A DNA stretch of 13,300 nt from UBA668 sp031366885. Its GTDB lineage: Bacteria > Actinomycetota > Acidimicrobiia > Acidimicrobiales > Ilumatobacteraceae. Positions 1 to 6,011 of this stretch are shown here, piece by piece. The stretch spans positions 1 through 13,300 of the forward strand of contig JANLPB010000284.1 of assembly GCA_031366885.1 (NCBI GenBank), written 5' to 3'. The notes beneath the pieces were generated by a model. It was given only the letters and a program-made list of their open reading frames with translations, searched no databases and was not told the DNA's origin. The stretch's first letter is position 1. The number at the start of each line of letters is the position of its first letter. Made by a program: the position numbers and the translations under genes.

Positions 1-1
1 C

Positions 2-439
2 ATTCGTCCCCATCACGAGCACCGCCACCTGCGGGTGGCTGGCGATCAGACGACAGTCCAGGATGGCTGACGGCGTTTCGATCATCGCCCAGATCGGCAG
101 CGACGTATGCGTAGCGATGCGCTCAACTTCGGCCAGCGAACCGACCTTCGGAATCACGACGGCGGAAGCACCCGAGCCATTGGCCGCCGCGAGATCATCC
201 AGACCCCACGGCGTATCCAGCCCGTTGCAACGGATGGTCAGCTCACGCGACCCGTACTCGCCCGAAGAGGCCGCGGCGACAGCATTCGCTCGCGCGGCCT
301 CCTTTGCGTCCGGCGCAACGGCGTCCTCGAGATCGAAGATGATTGCATCGGCGGCGATCGTCTTCGCCTTTTCCAGAGCGCGCTCGTTGGCGGCCGGCAT
401 GTACAGCACCGAACGACGTGGTCGCAGCGCCGAACTCAT
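2..439 (-). CDS. CitE-like CoA-ester lyase or malyl-CoA thioesterase (C-terminus cut by window edge)
   Basis: The N-terminal 146 residues of an HpcH/HpaI-citrate lyase beta family protein are visible; the stop codon lies beyond base 1. The protein opens with RRSVLYMPAANERALEKA, then DLEDAV (residues 36-41), the phosphate/CoA-contacting Arg in IRCNG (R70), VIPKV, and IETPSAI, whose Glu (E121) is the usual metal ligand. The second metal ligand, Asp of the G-(T/P)-x-D-L-A loop, falls just outside: the window ends at VMGTN. The ATG overlaps the stop of the upstream lyase gene (436-1503) as ATGA and has no clear Shine-Dalgarno site, so translation is probably coupled. The family cleaves or hydrolyses malyl-CoA, citramalyl-CoA or citryl-CoA. 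Pairing with a true malyl-CoA lyase recalls the mcl1/mcl2 pair of Rhodobacter, where the second enzyme is (3S)-malyl-CoA thioesterase. That specific role is inference; citramalyl-CoA lyase is an alternative. Confidence 0.85.
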   Translation of the reverse strand, partial: MSSALRPRRSVLYMPAANERALEKAKTIAADAIIFDLEDAVAPDAKEAARANAVAAASSGEYGSRELTIRCNGLDTPWGLDDLAAANGSGASAVVIPKVGSLAEVERIATHTSLPIWAMIETPSAILDCRLIASHPQVAVLVMGTN

Positions 440-1503
440 GAAGTGAACCCGTACGAGGCGGCAAGCTGCGGGTCGCGGGCGGCCAACTCGTGCGCCAACT
501 GCACCACGACCTTGCACTGCTTCACCGAGGCGTCATCTTCCATCTTGCCGTCGAGCATGATGGCGCCGGTGCCGTCGCCCATCGCGTCGATGACCCGTTG
601 CGCCTGCAGCACATCGTCGGGGCGCGGGCTGAACACGCGCTTCGCGATCTCGACCTGCACGGGGTGCAAGCTCCACGCGCCGACGCAGCCGAGCAGGTAG
701 GCGTTGCGGAACTGGTCCTCGCAGGCAACGGTGTCCTTGATGTCGCCGAACGGTCCGTAGAACGGCAGCAGCCCGAACGTCGCACACGCATCGACCATGC
801 GGGCAATCGTGTAGTGCCACAGATCCTGCTGGTAGATGGTGCGCTCGGCGCCGTACTCCGGACCGTCCGCGCCGGCGGGCGGATCGGCACGAACGAGATA
901 GTCGGGGTGTCCGCCGCCAACGCGGGTGGTCTTCATGCGCCGGTTGGCGGCCAGATCCGCCGGGCCGAGCGAAAGGCCTTGCATGCGAGGCGAGGCCGCG
1001 CAGATTGCTTCGATGTTGGCGACGCCGCGAGCGGTCTCGAGAATTGCATGAACCAGCAATGGCTTGGTCAGGCCGGCCCGAGCCTCCAGCTGAGCAAGCA
1101 GGCGGTCGACGTAGTGGATGTCTTCGGGACCCTCCACCTTCGGCACCATGATGACTTCGAGCTTGTCGCCAATCTCGCTGACCAGCGTGGTGAGATCGTC
1201 GAGCGCCCATGGCGAATCGAGACTGTTGATACGTGTCCAGAACTGCGTGCTACCGAAATCCACGGTCTTGCCGACCTTCACAAGACCCGCTCGAGCCGCC
1301 TCCTTGTCGGCCATCGGGATGGCGTCTTCGAGGTTGCCCAGCAAGATGTCGACGGTAGGGACGAGCTCGGGCAGCTTGGCGACCAGCTTCTCGTTCTGTG
1401 GCGGGAAGAAGTGGATGACACGGCTGGGGCGGAACGGAATCTCACGGACGGGCTCGGGAGCACCGACGGCGAGCGGCTTGAAGAAGTCACGAGGGCTACG
1501 CAC
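436..1503 (-). CDS. mcl: L-malyl-CoA / beta-methylmalyl-CoA lyase
   Basis: A 355-residue protein that closely resembles, as I recall it, the Chloroflexus aurantiacus malyl-CoA lyase over its full length, including segments such as FFPP (32-35), GNLEDAIPM (56-64), LGPADLAANRRMKTTRVGGG (179-198), QQDLWHYTIARMVD and FYGPFGDIKD. Expected active-site residues are present: R91 in RIN, E156 in ILETA, D183 in PADLA and D318 in LDGKMEDD near the C-terminus, which closes over the partner active site in this family. The enzyme reversibly splits malyl-CoA to acetyl-CoA plus glyoxylate and beta-methylmalyl-CoA to propionyl-CoA plus glyoxylate. It serves the ethylmalonyl-CoA pathway or the 3-hydroxypropionate bicycle; the methylsuccinyl-CoA dehydrogenase candidate at 3667-5289 favours the former. 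The start is GTG at 1503, six bases after a TAACCT box with no Shine-Dalgarno site, so the mRNA is probably leaderless. It is followed by the CitE-like gene with a 4-base overlap. Confidence 0.93.
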   Translation of the reverse strand: MRSPRDFFKPLAVGAPEPVREIPFRPSRVIHFFPPQNEKLVAKLPELVPTVDILLGNLEDAIPMADKEAARAGLVKVGKTVDFGSTQFWTRINSLDSPWALDDLTTLVSEIGDKLEVIMVPKVEGPEDIHYVDRLLAQLEARAGLTKPLLVHAILETARGVANIEAICAASPRMQGLSLGPADLAANRRMKTTRVGGGHPDYLVRADPPAGADGPEYGAERTIYQQDLWHYTIARMVDACATFGLLPFYGPFGDIKDTVACEDQFRNAYLLGCVGAWSLHPVQVEIAKRVFSPRPDDVLQAQRVIDAMGDGTGAIMLDGKMEDDASVKQCKVVVQLAHELAARDPQLAASYGFTS

Positions 1504-1525
1504 GAGGGAAGGTTATGTTCACGGG
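1504..1525. promoter_or_regulatory. Divergent leaderless promoters with overlapping -10 boxes
   Basis: The whole spacer between the divergent GTG starts of mcl (1503, minus) and the HAD gene (1526, plus) is 22 bases. On the plus strand TATGTT (1514-1519) sits six bases before GTG; on the minus strand TAACCT (1515 down to 1510) sits six bases before GTG. Both match TANNNT and are placed so that transcription would begin at the start codon. The two boxes overlap by two bases. Neither start has a Shine-Dalgarno site. No convincing -35 element was seen for either direction. Confidence 0.6.
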
Positions 1526-2209
1526 GTGGCTGTAAGGAACTTTGACGCAATTCTGTTCGACGCCGGTGGCATCTTTTTGTTGCCCGACCCCACCGTCTTG
1601 GGCCCGCTCCTTGCCTACCACGGTGGCGACCCGTCCATCAGCGCTCATCGTCGTGCGCACTATGCGGGCATGGCAGCCAAGAGTGCGGCCGGCGCCACCG
1701 AGCGCTTCTGGCACGACTACAACCTCGCCTACGTGACATCGGTAGGTGTCGATCAACACGAGGTCGAGTTGGCCGCAAGCGTGCTTGACCACACGCGCAA
1801 CGCGCACACGTGGCGCTGGCCGATTCCCGAAAGCGTCGAGGCACTGAAGGCGCTGCACGAGCAGGGGATGCCGATGGGCGTGGTCAGTAACGCCAGTGGC
1901 CAGATCGCACAGGTGCTGGCCCGCAGCGGCGTCTGCCAGGAGGGCGATGGGCCCCACACGCCCGTGCGAGTCATCATCGACAGCCACGTGGTCGGGGTCG
2001 CGAAGCCGGACCCGCACATCTTCGACTTTGCGTTGTCGCACTTCGAGGGCATCGACCTGCACCGCATCGCATATGTGGGCGACTCGGTGACGATGGACGT
2101 CGGCGGTGCGCGTGCGGCTGGCCTGCACCCGATCCTGCTCGACCCCTACGACGATCACCCGGGCGCGGACTTCGAGCGGGTGACGTCGCTGATGGATCTT
2201 CTGGGGTGA
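1526..2209 (+). CDS. HAD-superfamily hydrolase-like protein with altered motif I
   Basis: A 227-residue protein with the haloacid dehalogenase fold signatures in order: motif I FDAGG with nucleophile D12, a helical cap region (about 20-100), motif II VVSNAS (S121), motif III VAKPDP (K160) and motif IV YVGDSVTMDVGG (D186, D191). The usual second Asp of motif I (DxD), which acts as general acid/base in phosphatases, is Gly14 here. The enzyme may therefore be a slow phosphatase, a dehalogenase-like enzyme, or something else. GTG 1526 was chosen because it begins just before the conserved core and follows a TATGTT box by six bases; a longer open frame upstream runs antisense through mcl and is unlikely. 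Its stop overlaps the methyltransferase start (GTGA), so the two are probably cotranscribed. Substrate unknown. Confidence 0.85.
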   Translation: MAVRNFDAILFDAGGIFLLPDPTVLGPLLAYHGGDPSISAHRRAHYAGMAAKSAAGATERFWHDYNLAYVTSVGVDQHEVELAASVLDHTRNAHTWRWPIPESVEALKALHEQGMPMGVVSNASGQIAQVLARSGVCQEGDGPHTPVRVIIDSHVVGVAKPDPHIFDFALSHFEGIDLHRIAYVGDSVTMDVGGARAAGLHPILLDPYDDHPGADFERVTSLMDLLG

Positions 2210-2802
2210 GCGGCGACCCGGTCAGCCCGCGCTGGACTCACTGGCGCGAGACAGTCGACCTCGAGGAGTACCACGCGCGCTTCGCTCGGATGGAGGCTGC
2301 CGGCCAGGCAAGCCACGGCGAGGCGGACTTCATCGAGGGCTACCACCCCGCCAACGTGCTCGACGCCGGCTGCGGCATGGGTCGGGTCGCGATCGAGCTT
2401 CACCATCGAGGCATCGAAGTTGTCGGCGCCGATCTCGACGGCGACCTGCTGGCCTTCGCACGCGCCGACATGCCCGAGATCGAGTGGCATCACACCGACC
2501 TGGCGACGATGGGCTTGGGTCGCAAATTCGACGTTGTGGCGATGCCCGGCAACGTGATGATCTTCTGCCGCGCCGAAAACCGTGGTCCGATTGTGAGCAC
2601 TCTGGCGACCCATCTCGGCGAGGATGGGTTGCTGATTGCAGGCTTCTCGCTCGAGCGCGGGACGGGCGCACTGACCCTCGACGAGTACGACGCGTATTGT
2701 CTCGACGCGGGACTGTTCCTGGTCGATCGATATGCAACGTGGGAGCGTGACCCGTTCAAGGCTGGCAATTACGCCGTATCGGTGCATCGAGAGGTTCGGT
2801 AG
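2206..2802 (+). CDS. Class I SAM-dependent methyltransferase
   Basis: A 198-residue Rossmann-fold methyltransferase. Motif I is VLDAGCGMGR (residues 51-60), followed by the acidic strand-2 end VVGADLD (72-78), HTDLATMGLG at motif III (96-105) and FDVVAMPGNVMIF at motif IV (108-120). An N-terminal stretch (WTHWRETVDLEEYHARF) resembles the substrate-capping helix common in small-molecule methyltransferases. The start is GTG 2206 inside the HAD stop (GTGA, 4-base overlap), which implies translational coupling and a shared pathway or substrate. No substrate-specific motif was recognised, so methyl acceptor and pathway are unknown. The 33-base gap to the toxin-antitoxin pair contains that pair's own promoter, so the operon probably ends here. 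Confidence 0.88.
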   Translation: MSGDPVSPRWTHWRETVDLEEYHARFARMEAAGQASHGEADFIEGYHPANVLDAGCGMGRVAIELHHRGIEVVGADLDGDLLAFARADMPEIEWHHTDLATMGLGRKFDVVAMPGNVMIFCRAENRGPIVSTLATHLGEDGLLIAGFSLERGTGALTLDEYDAYCLDAGLFLVDRYATWERDPFKAGNYAVSVHREVR

Positions 2803-2835
2803 ACGTTCTGCATACCAAACTGCTATGTTCAGCGC
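2800..2835 (+). promoter_or_regulatory. Leaderless promoter of the toxin-antitoxin operon
   Basis: TATGTT at 2824-2829 lies six bases before the antitoxin ATG at 2836, and TAGACG at 2800-2805 is a 4-of-6 match to TTGACA at an 18-base spacing. The eight bases TATGTTCA are identical to those before the HAD gene start at 1526. There is no Shine-Dalgarno site before ATG 2836, consistent with a leaderless transcript. Antitoxins of this class usually repress their own promoter, but no convincing operator palindrome was seen. Confidence 0.6.
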
Positions 2836-3102
2836 ATGCCTACGCAACTTGCAATCCGCCTCCCAGATGAGACTCTGAAAGGTCTCGACTGGCTCGTAGT
2901 GCGCTGCCAGTTCTCCAACCGCACGGACGCCATGCGGTCAGCGATCGAGGCCATGATCAAACTCGAACGGTCACGCCAGATCGACGAGCAGTACATCGCG
3001 GCCTACACCAAGTTCCCCCAGACCGACGAGGAACTGGCCGACCTCGCATGGCAGAGTTCGCCGGACCTTGACGACGATGAGGATTGGTCAGCATGGCGGT
3101 GA
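2836..3102 (+). CDS. Ribbon-helix-helix antitoxin (MazE/CopG type)
   Basis: An 88-residue protein. Residues 1-45 fit a ribbon-helix-helix DNA-binding domain: a short beta strand TQLAIRLPDE followed by a helix, a turn with SNRTDAMRSAI, and a second helix. The C-terminal half is acidic and Trp-rich (DLDDDEDWSAW, 78-87), the kind of extended tail that in MazE-like antitoxins wraps around the toxin and masks its active site. The gene overlaps the downstream toxin by 10 bases, the classic arrangement ensuring antitoxin is made first. By family, it would neutralise the toxin and repress the operon by binding near 2800-2835. Confidence 0.85.
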   Translation: MPTQLAIRLPDETLKGLDWLVVRCQFSNRTDAMRSAIEAMIKLERSRQIDEQYIAAYTKFPQTDEELADLAWQSSPDLDDDEDWSAWR

Positions 3103-3410
3103 TCCAGCAAGGCGAGATTTGGTGGGCCGAGCAACCCCATGAGAAGGCTCGGCCGTATCTCGTGATCACTCGGCAGCGGGCCATCGAGTCGATGCAGTCC
3201 GTGTCCGTGGCTCCCGTCACCAGTCGAGTGAGAGGGCTTGCGAGTGAAATCTCGCTCGGTCCGGCTGACGGAGTGCCGCAAGAGTGCGTCGCGATCTTCG
3301 ACAACGTCAGGTCGATCAGCAAGTCGCTCTTTACGAGGCGGGCGGGCATGCTTGCTCCGGGCCGCTGGCACGAAGTGTGCGACGCGATGAGAGCAGCCAT
3401 CGACTGCTAG
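3093..3410 (+). CDS. MazF/PemK-type endoribonuclease toxin
   Basis: A 105-residue protein with the MazF/PemK fold pattern: QQGEIWWAE at the N-terminus, then KARPYLVITR (K18, R20 and P21 in the beta1-beta2 region where family members carry the catalytic Arg), VAPVTS (39-44), and ECVAIFDNVRSISKSLF (64-80), which corresponds to the family segment ending in hDxVRxhxKxRh. Members cleave single-stranded mRNA at short sequences, inhibiting translation unless bound by the antitoxin. ATG 3093 is preferred over a TTG at 3084 because GAGGA (3079-3083) lies nine bases before it. The start lies inside the antitoxin gene, so translation is coupled. Cleavage specificity cannot be read from the sequence. Confidence 0.88.
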   Translation: MAVIQQGEIWWAEQPHEKARPYLVITRQRAIESMQSVSVAPVTSRVRGLASEISLGPADGVPQECVAIFDNVRSISKSLFTRRAGMLAPGRWHEVCDAMRAAIDC

Positions 3411-3419
3411 ACAACCGGG

Positions 3420-3659
3420 ATGGGTTTTGATGTGGAAGTGGTCGTGACGCTGAAAGCGCCGCCGACCGACGTATTGATGAAAGAACTGGATCACCACTTC
3501 GAGGTGGCCGCGCACCAGCACGGCACCAAGACGGTCGAGCTGATCGAGCACGTGGCGGTGGCCAGCGAGGCGGACGCAATCGCGTTCGTTCGCAGCCTCG
3601 TCCTCGAGGCGGTGCCACCGACCGCCGTCATCACCAGCATCATCGCCGTCCCCGGCTGA
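3420..3659 (+). CDS. Small protein of unknown function, possible alpha/beta fold
   Basis: A 79-residue protein I do not recognise. Its pattern suggests strand (FDVEVVVTLKAP), amphipathic helix (PTDVLMKELDHHFEVAAH), strand (TKTVELIEHVAVA), helix (ADAIAFVRSLVLEAV) and strand (TAVITSIIAVPG), compatible with a small ferredoxin-like alpha/beta domain. There is no signal peptide or membrane segment. It starts 9 bases after the mazF stop on the same strand, so it may be cotranscribed with the toxin-antitoxin pair, and it converges on the acyl-CoA dehydrogenase with 7 bases between the stops. Upstream of ATG 3420 there is only a weak CCGGG and no clear Shine-Dalgarno site. The opposite strand here is not a better coding candidate. 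Confidence 0.6.
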   Translation: MGFDVEVVVTLKAPPTDVLMKELDHHFEVAAHQHGTKTVELIEHVAVASEADAIAFVRSLVLEAVPPTAVITSIIAVPG

Positions 3660-3666
3660 CCCTGCC

Positions 3667-5289
3667 TTACTGCGACGTGTCGGCCAGGCGGCGGGCGATG
3701 ACTCGCAGGCAGAGCAGTTCGTCGGCGCCTTCGAAGATGCTGAGCACGCGGGCGTCGACGAACAGGCGTGACACGGTGTACTCCTCGGCGTAGCCCATGC
3801 CGCCGTGGATCTGCATGGCCTCGCGAGTCACCCACTCGGCCGCCTTACACACATACGCTTTCACCATTGCGGCTTCCATGGTGCCCTCGCCCTTGGCCAT
3901 CATGCGCGCCACGCTGTAGGCGAATTGGCGACCGGCCTGGATGAGCATGACCATGCGGCCCAACTTCACCTGCGTGAGCTCGTAGTCGAACAGTGAAGGT
4001 CCGAAGATCTTGCGGTTCTGTGCGTATTCCAGCGCTGCCTCGTACGCGGCCTGCATCACCCCAACGGCGCGGGCCGCGGTCTGCAGGCGACCATTTTCGA
4101 AGCCAGCCATCTGCAGGTAGAAGCCCTTGCCGACGCCGTCCTCGCCGCCGACCAGGTTGTCGGCTGGCACCCACCAGTTGTCGAGCGCAACTTCGTAGCT
4201 GTGCATGCCGCGGTACCCGATGGTGTCGATGGCGCGACCCTCCATCCGGCCGACGGTGCCATCCGCGGTGGCCGGCTGATCGAACTGGAATCCGTGGCCT
4301 TCACCGCGGGGCTTGGGCACGATGAACAGGCTGAGGCCGCGCGACCCCTTCTTGCGGTCCGGGTCGGTGCGGGCCAGCAGCGCCAACACGTCGGCTCGTG
4401 CGCCGAACGTGCACCACGTCTTGACACCGTTGATGACGTAGCCGGGTTCACCGTTGGCGCCTACGGCGGGGGAGGCACTGACGGTGATGCTGGCGACATC
4501 ACTGCCGTAGTCGGGCTCGGTCACGGCGACTGCGGGCATGACCTCGGCGACTGCCAGCTTGGGCAGCCATTCCTGCTTCTGGGCCTCGGTGCCGCCCTTC
4601 ACCAACGCACGGGTGAGAATTTCGGGACGAGTGATCAGTGACCCGCCGATGCCCAGCGAGACCCGACTGAGCTCCTCGGTCGCAACGACCATTCCCATGT
4701 ACTCGCCGTCGCCGCCTTCGCTGAACCCGCCGTACTCCGCGGGAACGCTCAGCCCGAAGGCGCCCATCTCCGCCAGGCCGGTGACGATCTCTTCGGGCAC
4801 GTCGGCGTTGTGTCGGTGCACGTGTTCGGCGTGGGGCTTGATGACCTTCTCGGCGAAGCTGCGGAACGCGTCGGCCACCATTTCCATCTCACCGTCGAGA
4901 TGGAGCGGTCCCGGCTGCTGAGCCAGTGAGGCAACGAACTCGGGCGTGCGGAACTTCTCGAGAAACGGATGTGCGTCGCGCATCGGTGCGATGTCGATTC
5001 CCCACACCTTCTCGCGGCCGGCGATGCGGGTGATGAGGTCGTGAGCCATGTCGGCGGTGAAGGCGCAGGTGATCGCCGCCTCGAGGTCGCCCTTGGCGCC
5101 GTAGTCCAACAGTGCCCGTGCTGTTTCCACCTGTGCCGCGGCGTGGGCAAGGTCGTACGCGAGCACCTGATGAACCTCCGGCCCACCATTGGCCGCAAGG
5201 TGGCGGACACCCCTTCCGACGACGCCGCTGGCGAGTTCGATGACATCAGCGGCGGCGGCAAGGTCGGGCGCGGCAAGGTCGGTGCTCAT
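3667..5289 (-). CDS. mcd: Acyl-CoA dehydrogenase, probable (2S)-methylsuccinyl-CoA dehydrogenase
   Basis: A 540-residue flavoprotein, longer than the usual 380-400 of acyl-CoA dehydrogenases because of about 130 extra N-terminal residues. The core begins near DGEMEMVADAFRSFAEK (132-148). FAD-binding signatures TEPDYGSDVASI (257-268) and GYRGMHSYEVALDNWWV (358-374), AARAVGVMQAA (405-415), QIHGGMGYAEEY (493-504) and the catalytic Glu in SIFEGADEL (E520) are all present. The helical extension with HAAAQVETARALLDYG, and the core segments IKPHAEHVHRH and RGMHSYE, resemble my recollection of Rhodobacter Mcd, which oxidises (2S)-methylsuccinyl-CoA to mesaconyl-CoA in the ethylmalonyl-CoA pathway. 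The malyl/beta-methylmalyl-CoA lyase at 436-1503 fits. ATG 5289 lies seven bases after a TAACCT box; an in-frame extension to 5406 crosses the divergent gene and is rejected. A generic long acyl-CoA dehydrogenase remains possible. Confidence 0.9.
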   Translation of the reverse strand: MSTDLAAPDLAAAADVIELASGVVGRGVRHLAANGGPEVHQVLAYDLAHAAAQVETARALLDYGAKGDLEAAITCAFTADMAHDLITRIAGREKVWGIDIAPMRDAHPFLEKFRTPEFVASLAQQPGPLHLDGEMEMVADAFRSFAEKVIKPHAEHVHRHNADVPEEIVTGLAEMGAFGLSVPAEYGGFSEGGDGEYMGMVVATEELSRVSLGIGGSLITRPEILTRALVKGGTEAQKQEWLPKLAVAEVMPAVAVTEPDYGSDVASITVSASPAVGANGEPGYVINGVKTWCTFGARADVLALLARTDPDRKKGSRGLSLFIVPKPRGEGHGFQFDQPATADGTVGRMEGRAIDTIGYRGMHSYEVALDNWWVPADNLVGGEDGVGKGFYLQMAGFENGRLQTAARAVGVMQAAYEAALEYAQNRKIFGPSLFDYELTQVKLGRMVMLIQAGRQFAYSVARMMAKGEGTMEAAMVKAYVCKAAEWVTREAMQIHGGMGYAEEYTVSRLFVDARVLSIFEGADELLCLRVIARRLADTSQ

Positions 5290-5302
5290 GCGCCGAAGGT
5301 TA
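5290..5302 (-). promoter_or_regulatory. Leaderless promoter of the acyl-CoA dehydrogenase gene
   Basis: On the minus strand TAACCT (5302 down to 5297) stands seven bases before ATG 5289. The hexamer is identical to the one before mcl at 1515-1510. No Shine-Dalgarno site is present and no good -35 element was found at 16-19 bases. The two acyl-CoA metabolism genes thus share a -10 sequence as well as a likely pathway. Confidence 0.5.
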
Positions 5303-5349
5303 CCGAACTGTCCAGCTGCAAGCCTTTTCCTGCTGGCATCCCCGTGTGG

Positions 5350-5362
5350 CAGGCTGGTCGAC
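5350..5362 (+). promoter_or_regulatory. Possible weak leaderless promoter of the LOG-family gene
   Basis: CAGGCT (5350-5355) lies seven bases before ATG 5363 and differs from TANNNT only at its first base. There is no Shine-Dalgarno site before this ATG. Position and spacing match the other promoters here, but the box is imperfect. Confidence 0.35.
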
Positions 5363-6001
5363 ATGTCTTTTGCCACCGGTACCGAACTGACAACAGACAC
5401 GACCACTCGGCTGTGTGTCTATTGCGGCTCGAACGCGGGCACGTCGCCGGCATTCGCCGCAGCGGCAGCGCGCCTGGGAACGGCGATGGCGAATCGTGGC
5501 ATCGGTTTGGTGTTCGGCGGCGGCCGAGTTGGCCTGATGGGAATCACCGCGGACGCCGCCATGCAGGCTGGCGGCGAGGTCATTGGTGTCATCACCGAGC
5601 GCCTTGTCGGCGCCGAGGTGGCCCACCGCGAACTGACCCGTTTGGAAGTAGTACCAACGATGCACGATCGCAAAGCCCGCCTCAGCGAGCTCGCCGACGG
5701 GTTCGTCGTGATGCCCGGTGGCTTTGGCACGGTCGATGAGTTCGCCGAGATGCTCACCTGGAACCAACTGGGCATCCTTGCCAAGCCGGTGGTGCTCCTC
5801 GATGTCGACGGCTTCTGGGAGCCGATGTTGGCGTGGATGGACAAGGCGGTCGAGTTCGGCTTCGTCCGGCCCGCCCATCGCATGCTGGCCCAGCGGGCCC
5901 TGTCCGTCGACGAGGCAATCGCGATGGCGACGGCTCCGGTGCCCGATACTCCCCACAAGTGGCTCGACCGCGACGCGACTCCAGCGAAGGGCGTGGCGTA
6001 G
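5363..6001 (+). CDS. LOG/TIGR00730-family Rossmann-fold nucleotide phosphoribohydrolase
   Basis: A 212-residue protein of the LYSINE DECARBOXYLASE-LIKE/LOG family, which despite old names does not decarboxylate lysine. LOG proteins release the base from nucleoside 5'-monophosphates, classically cytokinin ribotides. Signatures: RLCVYCGSN (16-24), GLVFGGGRVGLMG (48-60), MHDRKA (100-105) with the conserved Arg and Lys, and the nucleotide-binding and catalytic PGGFGTVDE (118-126), followed by LTWNQLGILAKPVVLLDVDGF split between the next strand and helix. ATG 5363 gives the normal family N-terminus; the open frame upstream to 5189 is antisense to the dehydrogenase gene. It stands alone, divergent from mcd (73 bases) and convergent with kdpE (10 bases). 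The physiological substrate in bacteria is often unclear; general AMP/cytokinin-ribotide hydrolysis is the family expectation. Confidence 0.9.
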   Translation: MSFATGTELTTDTTTRLCVYCGSNAGTSPAFAAAAARLGTAMANRGIGLVFGGGRVGLMGITADAAMQAGGEVIGVITERLVGAEVAHRELTRLEVVPTMHDRKARLSELADGFVVMPGGFGTVDEFAEMLTWNQLGILAKPVVLLDVDGFWEPMLAWMDKAVEFGFVRPAHRMLAQRALSVDEAIAMATAPVPDTPHKWLDRDATPAKGVA

Positions 6002-6007
6002 CCACGC
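5991..6007. terminator. Possible bidirectional hairpin terminator
   Basis: GCGTGGC (5991-5997) and GCCACGC (6001-6007) form a perfect 7-bp stem with a 3-base GTA loop. The LOG gene stop codon TAG (5999-6001) lies at the loop, and the hairpin abuts the kdpE stop at 6012-6014. Convergent placement suits a terminator, but no T-run follows on either strand, so termination is an inference. Confidence 0.35.
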
Positions 6008-6011
6008 TGGC

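Noticed and set aside
490..1545. Long plus-strand open frame antisense to mcl (351 codons)
   Set aside because: It is a by-product of GC-rich codon use; the minus-strand frame encodes an unmistakable malyl-CoA lyase.
2800..2840. Palindromic operator for the antitoxin
   Set aside because: Only 4-base inverted matches (CATA/TATG) were found, too short to support an operator.
5290..5406. N-terminal extension of the acyl-CoA dehydrogenase to 5406
   Set aside because: It would overlap the start of the divergent LOG gene and its translation is not conserved-looking; ATG 5289 follows a -10 box at the leaderless distance.
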